Positions 26,401 to 37,151 of a DNA stretch of 64,000 nt are shown here, one piece after another (position 1 is the stretch's first letter; every line of letters starts with the position of its first letter). Made by a program: the position numbers and the translations under genes. A model generated the notes under the pieces. The model had not been told where the DNA came from and made no database searches. It saw only the letters and a list, made by a program, of their open reading frames with translations. The stretch comes from Trichuris trichiura (Eukaryota > Nematoda > Enoplea > Trichinellida > Trichuridae): positions 1,178,001 to 1,242,000 of the forward strand of contig JBAJFE010000037.1 in the NCBI GenBank assembly GCA_037903355.1, given 5' to 3'.

Positions 26401-27641
26401 ACCGATGGCACTCGTTTACAATGCATGAGAAAGTAAAGTGAACGCCTAATTGGATTTCCAATCAGGTGTTCACTTCCGATAATCTTTTTCCTTCCTTCCT
26501 TCCTTCTTGCCAAAGTTAAAAGACAATCTTTTCGTTAAGCGAAATTTCATTTTCTACGCCAAGGGAATGACGCCCCGTCCAATGCGTTATTTTTCCCCCC
26601 GTCTCTCTCTCTCTCTCTCCTTCTGTCTCGCAATTTATCTTTTCAAATTTTGAGTTGCCTTCGTCCCGGGACTTATTTGCAACTTTGTTGGTAGCTGGTC
26701 GCATTCCATCAACTGGCGGTAGCCAACATGCCAGCCGGCACAACGGGTGCCGTTAATCGTAGCTTTGGCGAAAGCCTTTTTTTGGATTATCAAAAGTCGC
26801 TGAACTTTGACTAAAATATCCATTTATCGCTTGGCAGCTCTCCATTGCAAGCTAGCAATTCCCGGCGGGGTTCCTACTTCTTAATGGACTTTGTTTGCCT
26901 AGCGAACTTTCAGCTGCGCACTTTCCTATCGGAAGGAGCTGAAAAGTGGTTTCCGCTGTTGACTTGATCTCCCGCCAAATAGATCCGGTACATTTCCATC
27001 CTCATCCATTTTACAAGCGTTAAGAATGCGTTCAAGGCTATTCTCCATTCAAAGTTGCCCATAAGCATCTAATGTATCGATTTGAGCAACGGTGGTTTGT
27101 CGAAAACTTCAATAATAGGTTGAGTCGTTGTTATAAAATTGAAATGGACATTAAGCGAAATTAGCAGGTCGCCTAGGCGAGAACGAGCTGTACATTGCCA
27201 ACCGACATGAGCGCACCTTGGTAGGCAATCGCCCGTAATGGACGTATCCTCTTATGACTGTGCGGTTGGTTTAACATGGAAATGTGTTGGCTACTTACCG
27301 AAAATGTAATCATCCTCGATGATGGTAACGCAGGGTCCTGAGCATGAGTCAAGCGCCAGAAAAGGGGCATGACGAGGTTGGCGACAAAGAACAGTGAAAT
27401 TGGACGGCCTATTAATGCTTCGTTTGAAGATGTCCCAATGACTCTTATAGTTCTCCGAAGCGCAGCTGAAGCATAATCTTCCGGATAGCGTATGCCAATC
27501 GTCATCATCTTTCATTGGTGTCCAAAAGCTACCGCGGCGAGCCGGAGCCGCATTGGACCTAGCCAAGGCAAGCCTATGCGTAAGCAATAGGCAACAGCAC
27601 CATAACGCTTGCTCCACTCTCCTACGCTCGCATAGAGCCAT
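23456..27641 (-). CDS. GPI-anchored Ly6/uPAR-fold protein, ODR-2/HOT-like
   Basis: Two exons on the minus strand, 27641-27299 and 23766-23456, spliced GTAAGT to TTTTTAG in phase (217 aa) across a 3.5-kb intron. Exon 1 has a signal peptide (hydrophobic LWCCCLLL near residue 15) and the first half of a cysteine-rich domain: LCFSCASENYKSHW, then CRQP, then CSGPCVTIIEDD. Exon 2 continues YIRGC, then NFCNLLPRQ, and ends with the diagnostic CFCASDRCN. A Ser/Pro stalk and a C-terminal hydrophobic tail (FLLVFSLILLAR) indicate a GPI anchor. The W/Y-rich first loop and YIRGC block resemble nematode ODR-2/HOT neuronal surface proteins. The Ly6 fold is well supported; the ODR-2/HOT subfamily is inference. 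Confidence 0.85.
23767..27298 (-). other. Intron of the Ly6-like gene (3.5 kb)
   Basis: Longest intron in the window. It has CT microsatellites near 25111-25136 and 26599-26620 and several short open frames on both strands, none with recognisable homology. It may hold regulatory sequence or unrecognised alternative exons. Confidence 0.5.
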
Positions 27642-30600
27642 GGTTCATTGTCAAAGTACGAACTTCATTGCCCTACGGACCATAAGGGTTCAATGCGACT
27701 GCCTCTCACTGACGTGTCCATCAAGTGCGGTTCGTTAACGCCACTCAGACGACCGTTACACCGCCAGGGGTCGCCATGGGCTGAGCGAAGTTGTCCGTTA
27801 ATTATTTTTCACTTGCAGCACGACAAGACTGACCAAACGCTTTCCTTCCTCATCCTATCGATGCACCGGTTTAATAAATCAGGGAGTGTGTACGGGGATA
27901 ATTTGACATCGATCTGACCGCCGTTCTTCTCCTGCCACATAGAGACATGTAGCAAATTTTGTCCCTATCAATGTAGTTGAACGCGAAATTCTCCGTAATG
28001 GTTGATTCGGCAAATATGGTTAATAAGAGCGTTGTCCGAAGCAGACGACGGTGAATGCCTAACTGGTGCCGCGTGTTCGAACGACGATAGCGCTACTTAA
28101 TTGTCACTGTTTTAACCTTTGCAAAACGTTGGGTCGGCCAGTGAGGCTTATTGGTTGAAAATTTGCCAATAATGGACAATCTTATTTTATGCGATTGGCG
28201 CAAAGGACACACCGCCCCAGCTTAGCACCGTAGTTTCCATTGTTTTGATAATGCCAACTGGTATGCTAAATAATTATGCCTTAAACCGCTAACCGTAATC
28301 ACATTTTCGAACGCATTTACCTTATCCGATCCGATGTTATTATGGATCCTTCTTGTCGGTATGGCAACAAAATCCATTGTAGACAATGAAGAAGTAGAAT
28401 GGTTGATATTTCTGCGTACCTTCCTTGTTTAGCCTTTACGGGAAGTGATTTCTTCGAGTTCGTCTGTCAGACTTACCTTTGCGTCAATAGCCGCTGTTTT
28501 GTTCTCTGTTACGTAGGTGTTCGCCGTATTCCGCTTCTCTCTGCTCCAACGGAGCGTGTGATTCCATTGGCAGCATAATCTGTACATCACTTATTAGTTG
28601 TTGGAAACAGACGGTTGCCAGTTAGTCGCCGTCCGACAGCTGGTAACGATATGCTAATAAGCGATATGGGCACTCGCGATTTAAATGCGGGAAACAGCTT
28701 TTTTGAGCTGGACAATTTTTCACTTCAAAATGCCCATCAGATGACAGTGTTAGCTGAACATCAGCATAGACTATTTGCCCAGTGAAAGACCTTTGGGATA
28801 TTACTGTTATTGGCAGTTGACTAAAAGGCAAAGTGGCGGCTCTACTCCATTCCGATCATTAACTAATGGAGAGCAATACTAAGCAGCTCAATTCAGCTTC
28901 GGGACTCTTGAAACCGCGATGATTCAACACCTGCTTAATTCATACGACCGTGTCACAAGGTTACGTCGTAATGCATATGTATGTTTTATTGACTGGCCGG
29001 TCCATGATCGATTCGGTTAGCTATGATAGCATCATTTTTCATTTCCATACAATGCCAAACAGGTGAAATTTCGTGTGTTTACAACTCGAACTGGCCAATG
29101 CTTACAACTGAGGCGAATGCATACATATTTTAAAAAGTTCGTCTAAAGAAGGCGCATATTCCGCTCAGCAGCGAAGCCGGAAACGTAAGCAAACTTCTCG
29201 CGCTCATTTGGAACAAATTAAATGGAAGTGCAATGAAACTATTGCGCAGTGATATTCCCGTGTCGTCTTTGAGTCCCTACGGGCGTTGCTTATTGGACAG
29301 CTGTTAAAGGAAAAATTTAATTTTCACTGCTCTATAAGGCAGCCTTTTATTGTGCTATTTTCATTTGTGACTCACCTTTGAAGTTGTGCGGTTAATGTAG
29401 CGAGTAGAGAGTTAAGCTGTTCGCCGAAATGGCTGCACATTTTCCACCAATGATCGTTGTTTAAAAGCGAAAGATTTTTGCCAATGGTTTATCAATGTTC
29501 GCCTGCGCATAGTGGTAGCACGTTGACGCGGTGATGCATTGATCTGTAATACAACTCGTACGACGATTGGATCGACCGTTGTTAGTTGGGAACGGCGGCC
29601 AGTCTATACTTGAAAGGAGACGAAGCTTTTCGAAATAATTGAGTTGATTTACCATATCGAAGAAGACGTAATGCCGCTATTGCCTAAGTCATTGCTTTAT
29701 TTGGGCTTCAGATTAGCGATTTCCGTCTAACAACCGATTAACTATCCGCCGGGAAAGCGACGGTATTGCAGTTGCAACAAAAACGTAGGCGTTCACCTCA
29801 AAACAGAGCTATTTCCATTGTTGTGTCGATGGTTGATTCGTCTTTGAGCTGATGTGATACGTGCGCGTCGCCCACGTGTATGACGTCTTACTAATCAACG
29901 CTATTTATACCTTTAATTAGATTGAAAGTCAAACGTATAACTCTGATCACAACGCTTTTCCCGTTAGCGAACCTTCACGATAAACAACTCATAAAGTTCA
30001 TATCTCAAAGAGGTTTCACTCATACAAAATGTCATTGTTGAGTGAGTGCATCAACTTAGCGCCTTAGTTGGCCATACTTGGTTTTTTACTATCATTTTAT
30101 GCAAATTAGTGTCAGGGGCGCTAGCAAATACGTAAAGTTATATCTTAGATGCCGCTTTTTTCCTTTCATTTAGTTTGAATGGTGTTCCAAAGCAGTCTCA
30201 GCGAAGCGTCTCTTTATGACGCGCTGAACAATAGGCGCTAATTTGCCCACTTTGCTAACGATTCTACTAACGGAATTTTTAATCATTTCACCGCCCTTTT
30301 TAACTTTACTTCCGCTGCATTCTTGCTGGCTTATAGCAATACCTAAGTATGTACGCTTGTTTGCTTCTATAACCCTTTGTTGATACAAAAACCTTTTTTG
30401 TACTCAGATTCCTTACGCGAAATGACATATAAGTGCGTATAATCTGTGCAATCCCCGCGTAGACCATAAATTATTTTGGTTTAGCGATTAGAAAGAAAGC
30501 CTCTACGCATATTTAATGGAGAATGTCCACATTTGTTGCTCATTAATAGGTAGCAAACGTTGTCAACAAAGAAATGTCTTTCTTCTTTCAGAAGCCGCAG

Positions 30601-31768
30601 ATTATGTTCGCAAAATGACCTGAAGGAAGGGTAAATAAAATATTTTAAGTATAACGTGCGGCAATTTCAAGTTTCGTTTATTGTTATCGCCAAAAATTGT
30701 CAAGAGATGTTGGACCTAATGTCTACCGTACTTATTCAATGAGTTACACCGTACGACAGCTGTAATATCCTAATCCAAAATATAAGCCCTACGTTCAGGC
30801 CTAAGCATAGGTAACTGCAGGTCTGGACGATCGGCAAATTTACCGTATGACAGTAGGGCGGATAAGAGACAAGATCTGCTTACTAAGATGTTGCACGGGT
30901 TTGTTCGATTTAAGCTCATTGTATCCTGCACATCTTTTACTGGCTACGTATAATCCTGTTTTTGCTCTGCATGCATGCTGGAGCATAGAAGCTCTCAGCA
31001 GCAGCGAAGCTCAACCTCATTTAAATGTACGTAAAACTTATGCAGTATGAACTGTTCTAGAACTCTGAGTTATCTATTTTCCGTAATGAACTGCAGCCTT
31101 TACGTTTGTTGCTGCAAGCATTTTATAAAAACTTTTAATAATGTGGAATAGGAATAGCCAATTATCAAAGGGGTTTTGTCGGTTACGCGACCTACGGTCC
31201 TATTGCAGATTTGTCAGCCATAGTGTTCTCCTCTTCCCTGAGCATAAACTTAAACATAAAGCTTATATATCTTGGCCCAGGATAGCCGCATGGTTAATAG
31301 AAAGGAACGTGCATTTCTCAGACGAGGCAACTCGTACGGGTAATAAAGCATAGAATTCAAAATAAGAAACAACCGTAAAGACAATTAATAGAAAAACACG
31401 TAGTTCTGGTTCAATTTTATTTGGATAATAAGGTTGGCATAGCGTTGGTGATATTGTAAACGAACAAATAAAAGCAGAACTTCTTTTGCTAAGATACTGT
31501 CAGCATTTCCGCCTAGTTAGAAACGAGCATATTTACGAAAATCCTAAACAACTTTTAGTGATTCAATTTACAAAAGAAAGCAATATGCCGTAACTTACCT
31601 TGTTTGAAAAGTGGAGTAACATGAAAAATGTGCTATTCTTTTTCAAGTCAACAAAAACGTCTTCCGGTAAACAGAATGAATAAGCAACCTATAAGCGATA
31701 CTGCTGACTACTTTTGAAATAAGCTCGTGAAAATGTATCAATTCATACTTACGTCGCCGATTGTTCCA
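27642..31768. other. Large region without a recognised gene
   Basis: About 4.1 kb between the Ly6 gene and snr-4. Minus-strand stretches that look faintly coding occur at 28622-28831 (contains VYADVQLTLSSDGHFEVKN), 28470-28568 (ends in a GTAAGT donor), 29461-29655 and 30170-30388 (a basic, amphipathic stretch). None could be joined into a convincing gene or matched to a family. No RNA gene or long repeat is seen. Confidence 0.4.
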
Positions 31769-32340
31769 CTACTTGCCGCCGCTGGCTGCTTCAAGAGGAT
31801 TTTTCAATACCATAATGACAGCATCCCCTCGGATAAACATTTTTGCTATAAAGCGGTCTTTATTCACTGGTTTTCCCTGAAAATAATTCCAATCATGTGC
31901 GCATAAAATTATAGGATGGAAGTAGATGAAAGTCTTAAGTTGGTTAGCTCACCTTTTTCTGATTCTTTCCACCCTTCGGAAGCTCTGTCCACATTTCTTT
32001 CACTTCTTCAAGTACCATGTTGCAGTGTCGGTCAAATGCTTTTACGCGAGCCAGCAATTTTTTATTGTTTCGGCAGCTAATCAAAACCTGAAGAAGAAAA
32101 TGAGATAATTAACAAAAAACGGAGAGGCATCCTGTCAAAGATGAGCAATAGCAGAAAAACAATACCTGCGTATTGTGCTTCATAGCATTTGTCAAAATTG
32201 ACAGCGGTCCCACGCTAAACTCTTCCTCTTCCTTTGCCGTCAACTCTTCTTGAGTCATCTCTGACTTTGGCTTTTGCAAAGTGCTACACGAAACAACGCA
32301 TACAGCTGTTTACAAAAAAACTATACGCATACCTCGCCAT
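31769..32340 (-). CDS. snr-4: Small nuclear ribonucleoprotein SmD2
   Basis: Four short exons on the minus strand: 32340-32333 (8 nt), 32283-32166, 32087-31953, 31876-31769, giving 122 aa (human SmD2 is 118). SmD2 is one of the seven Sm proteins that form the ring on the Sm site of U1, U2, U4 and U5 snRNAs in the spliceosome. Family blocks are almost unchanged: [52 protein letters not shown] (Sm1), [16 protein letters not shown], then [19 protein letters not shown] (Sm2). All splice sites are GT-AG and phases agree. The first coding exon carries only ATG GCG AG, so transcription starts further upstream. No single exon exceeds 45 codons, which makes it easy to miss in an open-frame scan. Confidence 0.95.
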
Positions 32341-33607
32341 TTTTTTTCCGATATAGCGACTCAACAAGCTAACAATCTTAAGTTGAACTGCGTACAGTAA
32401 GTTGTTTTGTGATCAGGAAGGTCAGAATTACAGTAAGACATCCGTTCTTAGGGTATGCATTGCTGTACCGTGCAAAGCGGGTATCCGTCTTCCATCGAAA
32501 TAAGAATATTTTTCTTATTTATTTCAAAAGGTCTTTTTCCGTTGAGAGAAATTTGATGAATCACGTGTCCTTTGCATGGAGAAGTTGTCCATACAAGGAA
32601 GTCGCTGGCGGCAAATTATTTCGCAGCGTAATGTTGGTATGCAAGAAATTTCACCATTTTTACTTCCAATAGCTAGTGGCCAGACAGTGGAGTTGCAGGC
32701 TTCTTCAGCTTCAATTAAACGCCCTGATAATAATAATATGCAGAAACAAGTTGATTGAAAACTGGATGTTTTGTAACGGGTTGAATTTTCATGGTTGTAA
32801 GGTCTTCTACGGCTTTTCCCGTTTTTTCGTTGTGCTGTTATCTGTAATTAAACTAAACAACTGCTCTACCAACGGATGGATGAGCCGTTATTAAGAAAAG
32901 TACAGATATCAACGCACTCAACTGTTTTATTGTTCAAAGCTTTCGGAACGCTCTAGTTCCGTCGTCAGTGAGCTCCACCACCTCACTGACGACGGAACTA
33001 GAGCGTTCCGAAAGCTTTGAACAATAAAACAGTTGAGTGCGTTGATATCTGTACTTTTCTTAATAACGGCTCATCCATCCGTTGGTAGAGCAGTTGTTTA
33101 GTTTAATTACAGATAACAGCACAACGAAAAAACGGGAAAAGCCGTAGAAGACCTTACAACCATGAAACAAGTTGATTGATAATAATCGAAAATAATTCGC
33201 TAGAATTGTTTTTCTTGAAGGCAAAGTTTCAACTGATTGGAAGGAACTGTGTTCACGTGGTGCGAAGTTCTTGGTACGTTAATATTGTGATTAATAAAGA
33301 AAAACGTAATGGACGTTTTGTGCGTGTTGATTTTCAGGGCATATGATACATACTGTAATTATGTAGTCTGCCCTTCAGAGGTGTGGTGGAATTTTGAACT
33401 GAAAAAAGATCGTCAGGCAAAGCAAAGAGGTCATATGAAGGAAACAATGGAATAGTACAACCGCAGTTGAAATGAATGATTTTAATCAACGCGTCTACAA
33501 TAGTTGTCATTTATTTTTCTGGGAAAAAAGTGCGTAAACTAGAAAACCTTTCATTCATTTAAGTGCTATTGCTGTTACGTAGGCGTCTTCTGATCAATTT
33601 ACCAACA
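32341..33607. other. Intergenic region containing a large perfect inverted repeat
   Basis: Between snr-4 and the next candidate gene. Apart from the inverted repeat at 32787-33167 and its flanking 16-bp direct repeats, no gene is recognised; the open frames near 32409-32894 are partly repeat sequence. Confidence 0.55.
32743..33179. repeat. Perfect 186-bp inverted repeat with 16-bp flanking direct repeats
   Basis: Left arm 32787-32972 and right arm 32982-33167 are exact reverse complements around a 9-nt centre (32973-32981). The 16-mer GAAACAAGTTGATTGA occurs at 32743-32758 and again at 33164-33179; the right copy starts within the end of the right arm. Degenerate relatives of the arm sequence occur at 43.6-43.9 kb and 44.1-44.4 kb, so the arm belongs to a dispersed repeat family. 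It could be a foldback/MITE-type element, a recent inverted duplication, or an artefact of library or assembly. It encodes no protein. Confidence 0.9.
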
Positions 33608-34195
33608 ATGAAAGCTGTATTGTGCAATATTTCGTTATCGCCTGCTGATAAGATGTCGATTACTCAGCGTTGTAATGAGGAATCAAATATTGAACGTATC
33701 ACTGTCCTTCAACTGTGGCACATAGTACAAGTTGGAATGCGATGGGTAACACTTCACACGACCGTTAACAATTACTGTGCTCGTACTGATACTACGCACC
33801 TGCAGAGGAACCTTTTGAAAGAGTGCATTATGGCGAAGTGTGACGAAACGGCGAAACAAATTACTGAAAATCTGGTAAGTACATGTATTTCTTTTTCTTT
33901 GATCAAAAATTATCATTCTATAAAGTCAGCTTAGTGGTTAAAAGCATAAAATTTTCTAGAAAATAATAATAAGCGAATAAATAAATATAAAGGAATAGAA
34001 ACAAAAAGTTAACTAAACTGTCAAAAAATAAAAGTAAAAAAACTCAAGTAAACTGTTAAAAGTAATGGTAAAAATGAAATAGATGCTTTGTCTTCTGGCT
34101 TCTACTCTTTCTCTCTTTGATTCTTTTCTTCCGTCGACGTTCAGAAACGCTGCGACAGCGTGTCTCAGAGGAGGTCCTCTTTTTGTGCACCATAA
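33608..34195 (+). CDS. Candidate two-exon gene, unrecognised
   Basis: Exon 1 (33608-33874) opens with ATG and runs 89 codons to a GTAAGT donor. It contains SPADKMSITQRCNEESNIER, WHIVQVGMRWVTLHTTV and LLKECIMAKCDETAKQITENL. A possible second exon (34145-34195), after GACGTTCAG, adds 17 codons and a TAA, for 105 aa. The protein would be soluble, mostly helical, with scattered cysteines and no signal peptide. I do not recognise it. The first exon is well formed; the second is a guess. Confidence 0.35.
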
Positions 34196-34994
34196 GCGTC
34201 GTTTGTTTAATTTAATATTACGATTTCATAAGGGGCGACATTTGTTTATGCATATCATTAAAGAAACTGCTTCGGTTTTCACAAAGATTGCTCTTTAGTT
34301 GCGAAGCGTTCAGGTCGCATTTTTAACTTCAACTGCGTCAACGTGATCTTATTCTGTGATATTTCATTATTTTTGTTCCGTTACGGATGGAATAGAAACT
34401 ACCTTCAAAGGACGGTCTTTTCATGGCTAAGCGGACGTTCTCCCATATGTAAACTGCTCCGTATCCCGAACCTAACGTCTGTACGGTCTTTTCATTTTAT
34501 GGGCTGATTAAAGGCGCAAGGTGCATTCCGAAACCTTCGCAAGTAAAAAGCAATCTTTTTGTCACATGAACGGGTTGATTTCTGCAAAGACATTCTTTAA
34601 CAGCTCATTATGAAAGAACTAGCAGTATTGAGAGTGGATGTTGAAGAACAAGAAGTTTTCATAACATATTTGCTCCATTAGCATCCTAGCAATATGGCGG
34701 TGACGATGGAACCATCGGCTGCCGCACAATAAGTCTGCTTCATTCTGCATTCACTAATACATGTTTCATGTTGCATCCATAGGACCGGTTATGCCTTTTA
34801 AATTCATATTGAGAGAACACGCTGCGTGTTTTCGTAAAGCTACCATACACTTTTTATGCCATCAAGTGGCGTAGGAACGAAAAGTTTAGTTACCAATTAG
34901 TAAATTTTAACCTTAAAGATAGCATTCACATTTCTGAGAAATTATTGCCTCAGCTTTTACTCAATGCAAGTCATAGTGATCATTAACGAAGCGG
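34196..34994. other. Intergenic, nothing recognised
   Basis: AT-rich spacer between two candidate genes in tail-to-tail orientation. No repeat, RNA gene or exon is supported. Confidence 0.45.
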
Positions 34995-35459
34995 TTAGCA
35001 GGAGCAGCACACTGAATTTTTACCAACGCACAATAAACTATCCTCTTCGACACCTATTGACTTGTCCTCCACAGAGCATTGGCATTCGTCATCGAGATAG
35101 TCGGAATGTTGATCAAAAGAGCGATCGGGAGCTTCTGAAAAATAGTCTGGCGAATGGTGCTCCAACAGTAGAGCAATGCCCAAGATTTCTTGCACTTTCA
35201 GTTTGTAAAGTTCCGTTACTCGATAAAACAAGAAGCATGCAATTGCCATGCTAACAAAACAAAATTGCATTACGCGCAAATTCGTCAGAGAACCATAACC
35301 CAACAATGCAACGGTACACCACAAAATAACTCGAGCCGCGTAGGCTCTCACCAGACCGTTACTTGCCATTTTCAATAAAACAACAAAATCATAAACAGAC
35401 AGCAGCAGCAGCAGCAACAATGCTGAAAGGAGAGGCATTCTTAAACAATGCAAATGCAT
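34995..35459 (-). CDS. Candidate intronless membrane protein, 154 aa
   Basis: One uninterrupted frame from ATG (35459) to TAA. Three hydrophobic segments are visible: a leucine-rich run (LLSALLLLLLLSVYDFVVLL, residues about 10-29), ARVILWCTVALLGYGSL (about 42-58) and FCFVSMAIACFLFY (about 66-79). An acidic hydrophilic tail follows and ends in a cysteine cluster (CVGKNSVCCSC). The arrangement suggests a small multi-pass membrane protein with a cytosolic tail. I do not know a matching family. The Leu run overlaps a CTG-type triplet repeat (35399-35417), so part of the frame may be repeat-driven. Confidence 0.45.
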   Translation of the reverse strand: MHLHCLRMPLLSALLLLLLLSVYDFVVLLKMASNGLVRAYAARVILWCTVALLGYGSLTNLRVMQFCFVSMAIACFLFYRVTELYKLKVQEILGIALLLEHHSPDYFSEAPDRSFDQHSDYLDDECQCSVEDKSIGVEEDSLLCVGKNSVCCSC

Positions 35460-37151
35460 TTTAAACTTTGCCTACTTGTGTTAAACTTCGGCATTCGTTG
35501 TAACGTTTACTGATCAGTTGAATTTGCGAGCTTAAGAATGCATCTCGTACGCATTAAACCGACTGTAGGCAGTATCGCTGAAAACTGGTCTGCTTGTAAC
35601 TTAATCGCTTATATTCATATCCACGGCTTTGCCTTATTTGCAAAGAAGACTTTTATTCAGGAAAAAAAGCTTTCAGATTATTTTTGAAAAAAAGGTGCAG
35701 CAATCAAGATAACATCATTACGCGATTATATACCTTACAACAGAAGAGTATTTTTTCTCAATAGCTATTATTTTTAGCTGGAACAGATGGTCACGTACAG
35801 GAGAGCAATGTTGAATTATTTCTAAGCTTATTGCAGTAACGAACCATATAACAACCGTAGTTAGCATCACTTGTCAATGTAATATTGATAAATGACGCAT
35901 TGATGAGTAAGAAGAAAATTTTAGAAATCGATAGTACTAAAAATTTTTTTATATACATTTAAAAATTGTAGTTTTAAGCAATTGTGAATCTGTACTTTGA
36001 CAACTTTCTTTCGAAAATGAAATGCTTAAAGCTAAGATGACAAATTACATTTTGATTTGTCTTCAGGTTGGTAAAGCGAACGTGAAGCATGTTTGAATTT
36101 AATTTATTTCTGCCTAGTTTTACGTCAAAGCTACTAATTTCGAAACTAGCATAGAATGGTGAAAACATAGCTTCTCTTAATAAGCACGTCAGTCTTCATA
36201 TACGGAAGTTGCCTGTTTTAAAAGGTTTTTTCTTTCCGAACATCAGTGGGTGCGCTGGTGTCCCGTCATCATTTAATTACGGCACATCGTTTTGATTCGC
36301 TGATGGCGGGATACGAGCAGTTTTGAAAAGTAGGAAAGAAAAAACATTCTTTGACAAACAGGTCAATTTTGCATAAAAGCGTAGGAAACCAGTCGCCAAC
36401 AGTTCGACTGTTTCACGAGGTCATTTCGGTTAGGTTCAAAACACTACGGTGAAACAGCCATAAACACAACTGAAGGAGTAAAATATTAAACATGAATGCA
36501 CTTTTGAAGCAAAAATTCAAAATGCCAATCAATGAATACGTAGTATGTTTTGCTAAGCAGAGAATTGAACGAGTTAAACAGCACAAAGAGAGCTATGAAT
36601 AATAGAACCTTTCTACTTGGCTTCTGCTTTGTTAGTATTGTGTGAAAAGAATTAAGTCTACAACTTCAACGAGTTATTTGGGACAGATGTTTCTAACAGC
36701 ATATGCTGTTGCAGCAACGGCTGACGTTGAAAACCAATGGAGAAGCATCACCTGAACACATTCGGCCGGATAACTGAATTACAACGATAAAATGAGTCAT
36801 TTCGAATAGGCAGTGTTAATCAATTCGCAATCGGTGTACACAGCACGCGTCTGAATTTATCGTGGTCAATTGGTCAGCTAAAGAAAGAAAAAGTAAATCA
36901 GGTTTAACTGCACTCCGGTCATTTGTATACTACAGGAAAGGACGACCAAAACAGGGAGACAGCGCAATCGAAGCGTTTTTGTTTACGCAGCTTTTGGAAA
37001 GCGGACTGTTTGCATTGCATAATGGGAAGCGAATGCTAACAGCCTCTACTGATAGATCCAAGCATGAATAGTATTGCCGAGCGTTGCATGTTAAGAGCTT
37101 GTATGGTGAAACGACTCGACGCCATGACAACGAAGTAGTTGACTGCGAACT
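35460..37151. other. Intergenic region upstream of rsef-1
   Basis: About 1.7 kb with no recognised exon. Near 36218-36350 there is a degenerate inverted arrangement (TTTTTTCTTTCC to GGAAAGAAAAAA, with TCCCGTCAT to GATGGCGGGA inside), possibly an old terminal-inverted-repeat element. The rsef-1 promoter should lie at the right end. Confidence 0.4.

Noticed and set aside
30170..30388. Basic amphipathic minus-strand frame that could look like an antimicrobial peptide
   Set aside because: No signal peptide, no conserved pattern, and length is compatible with chance; kept only as a note in the gene-poor region entry.
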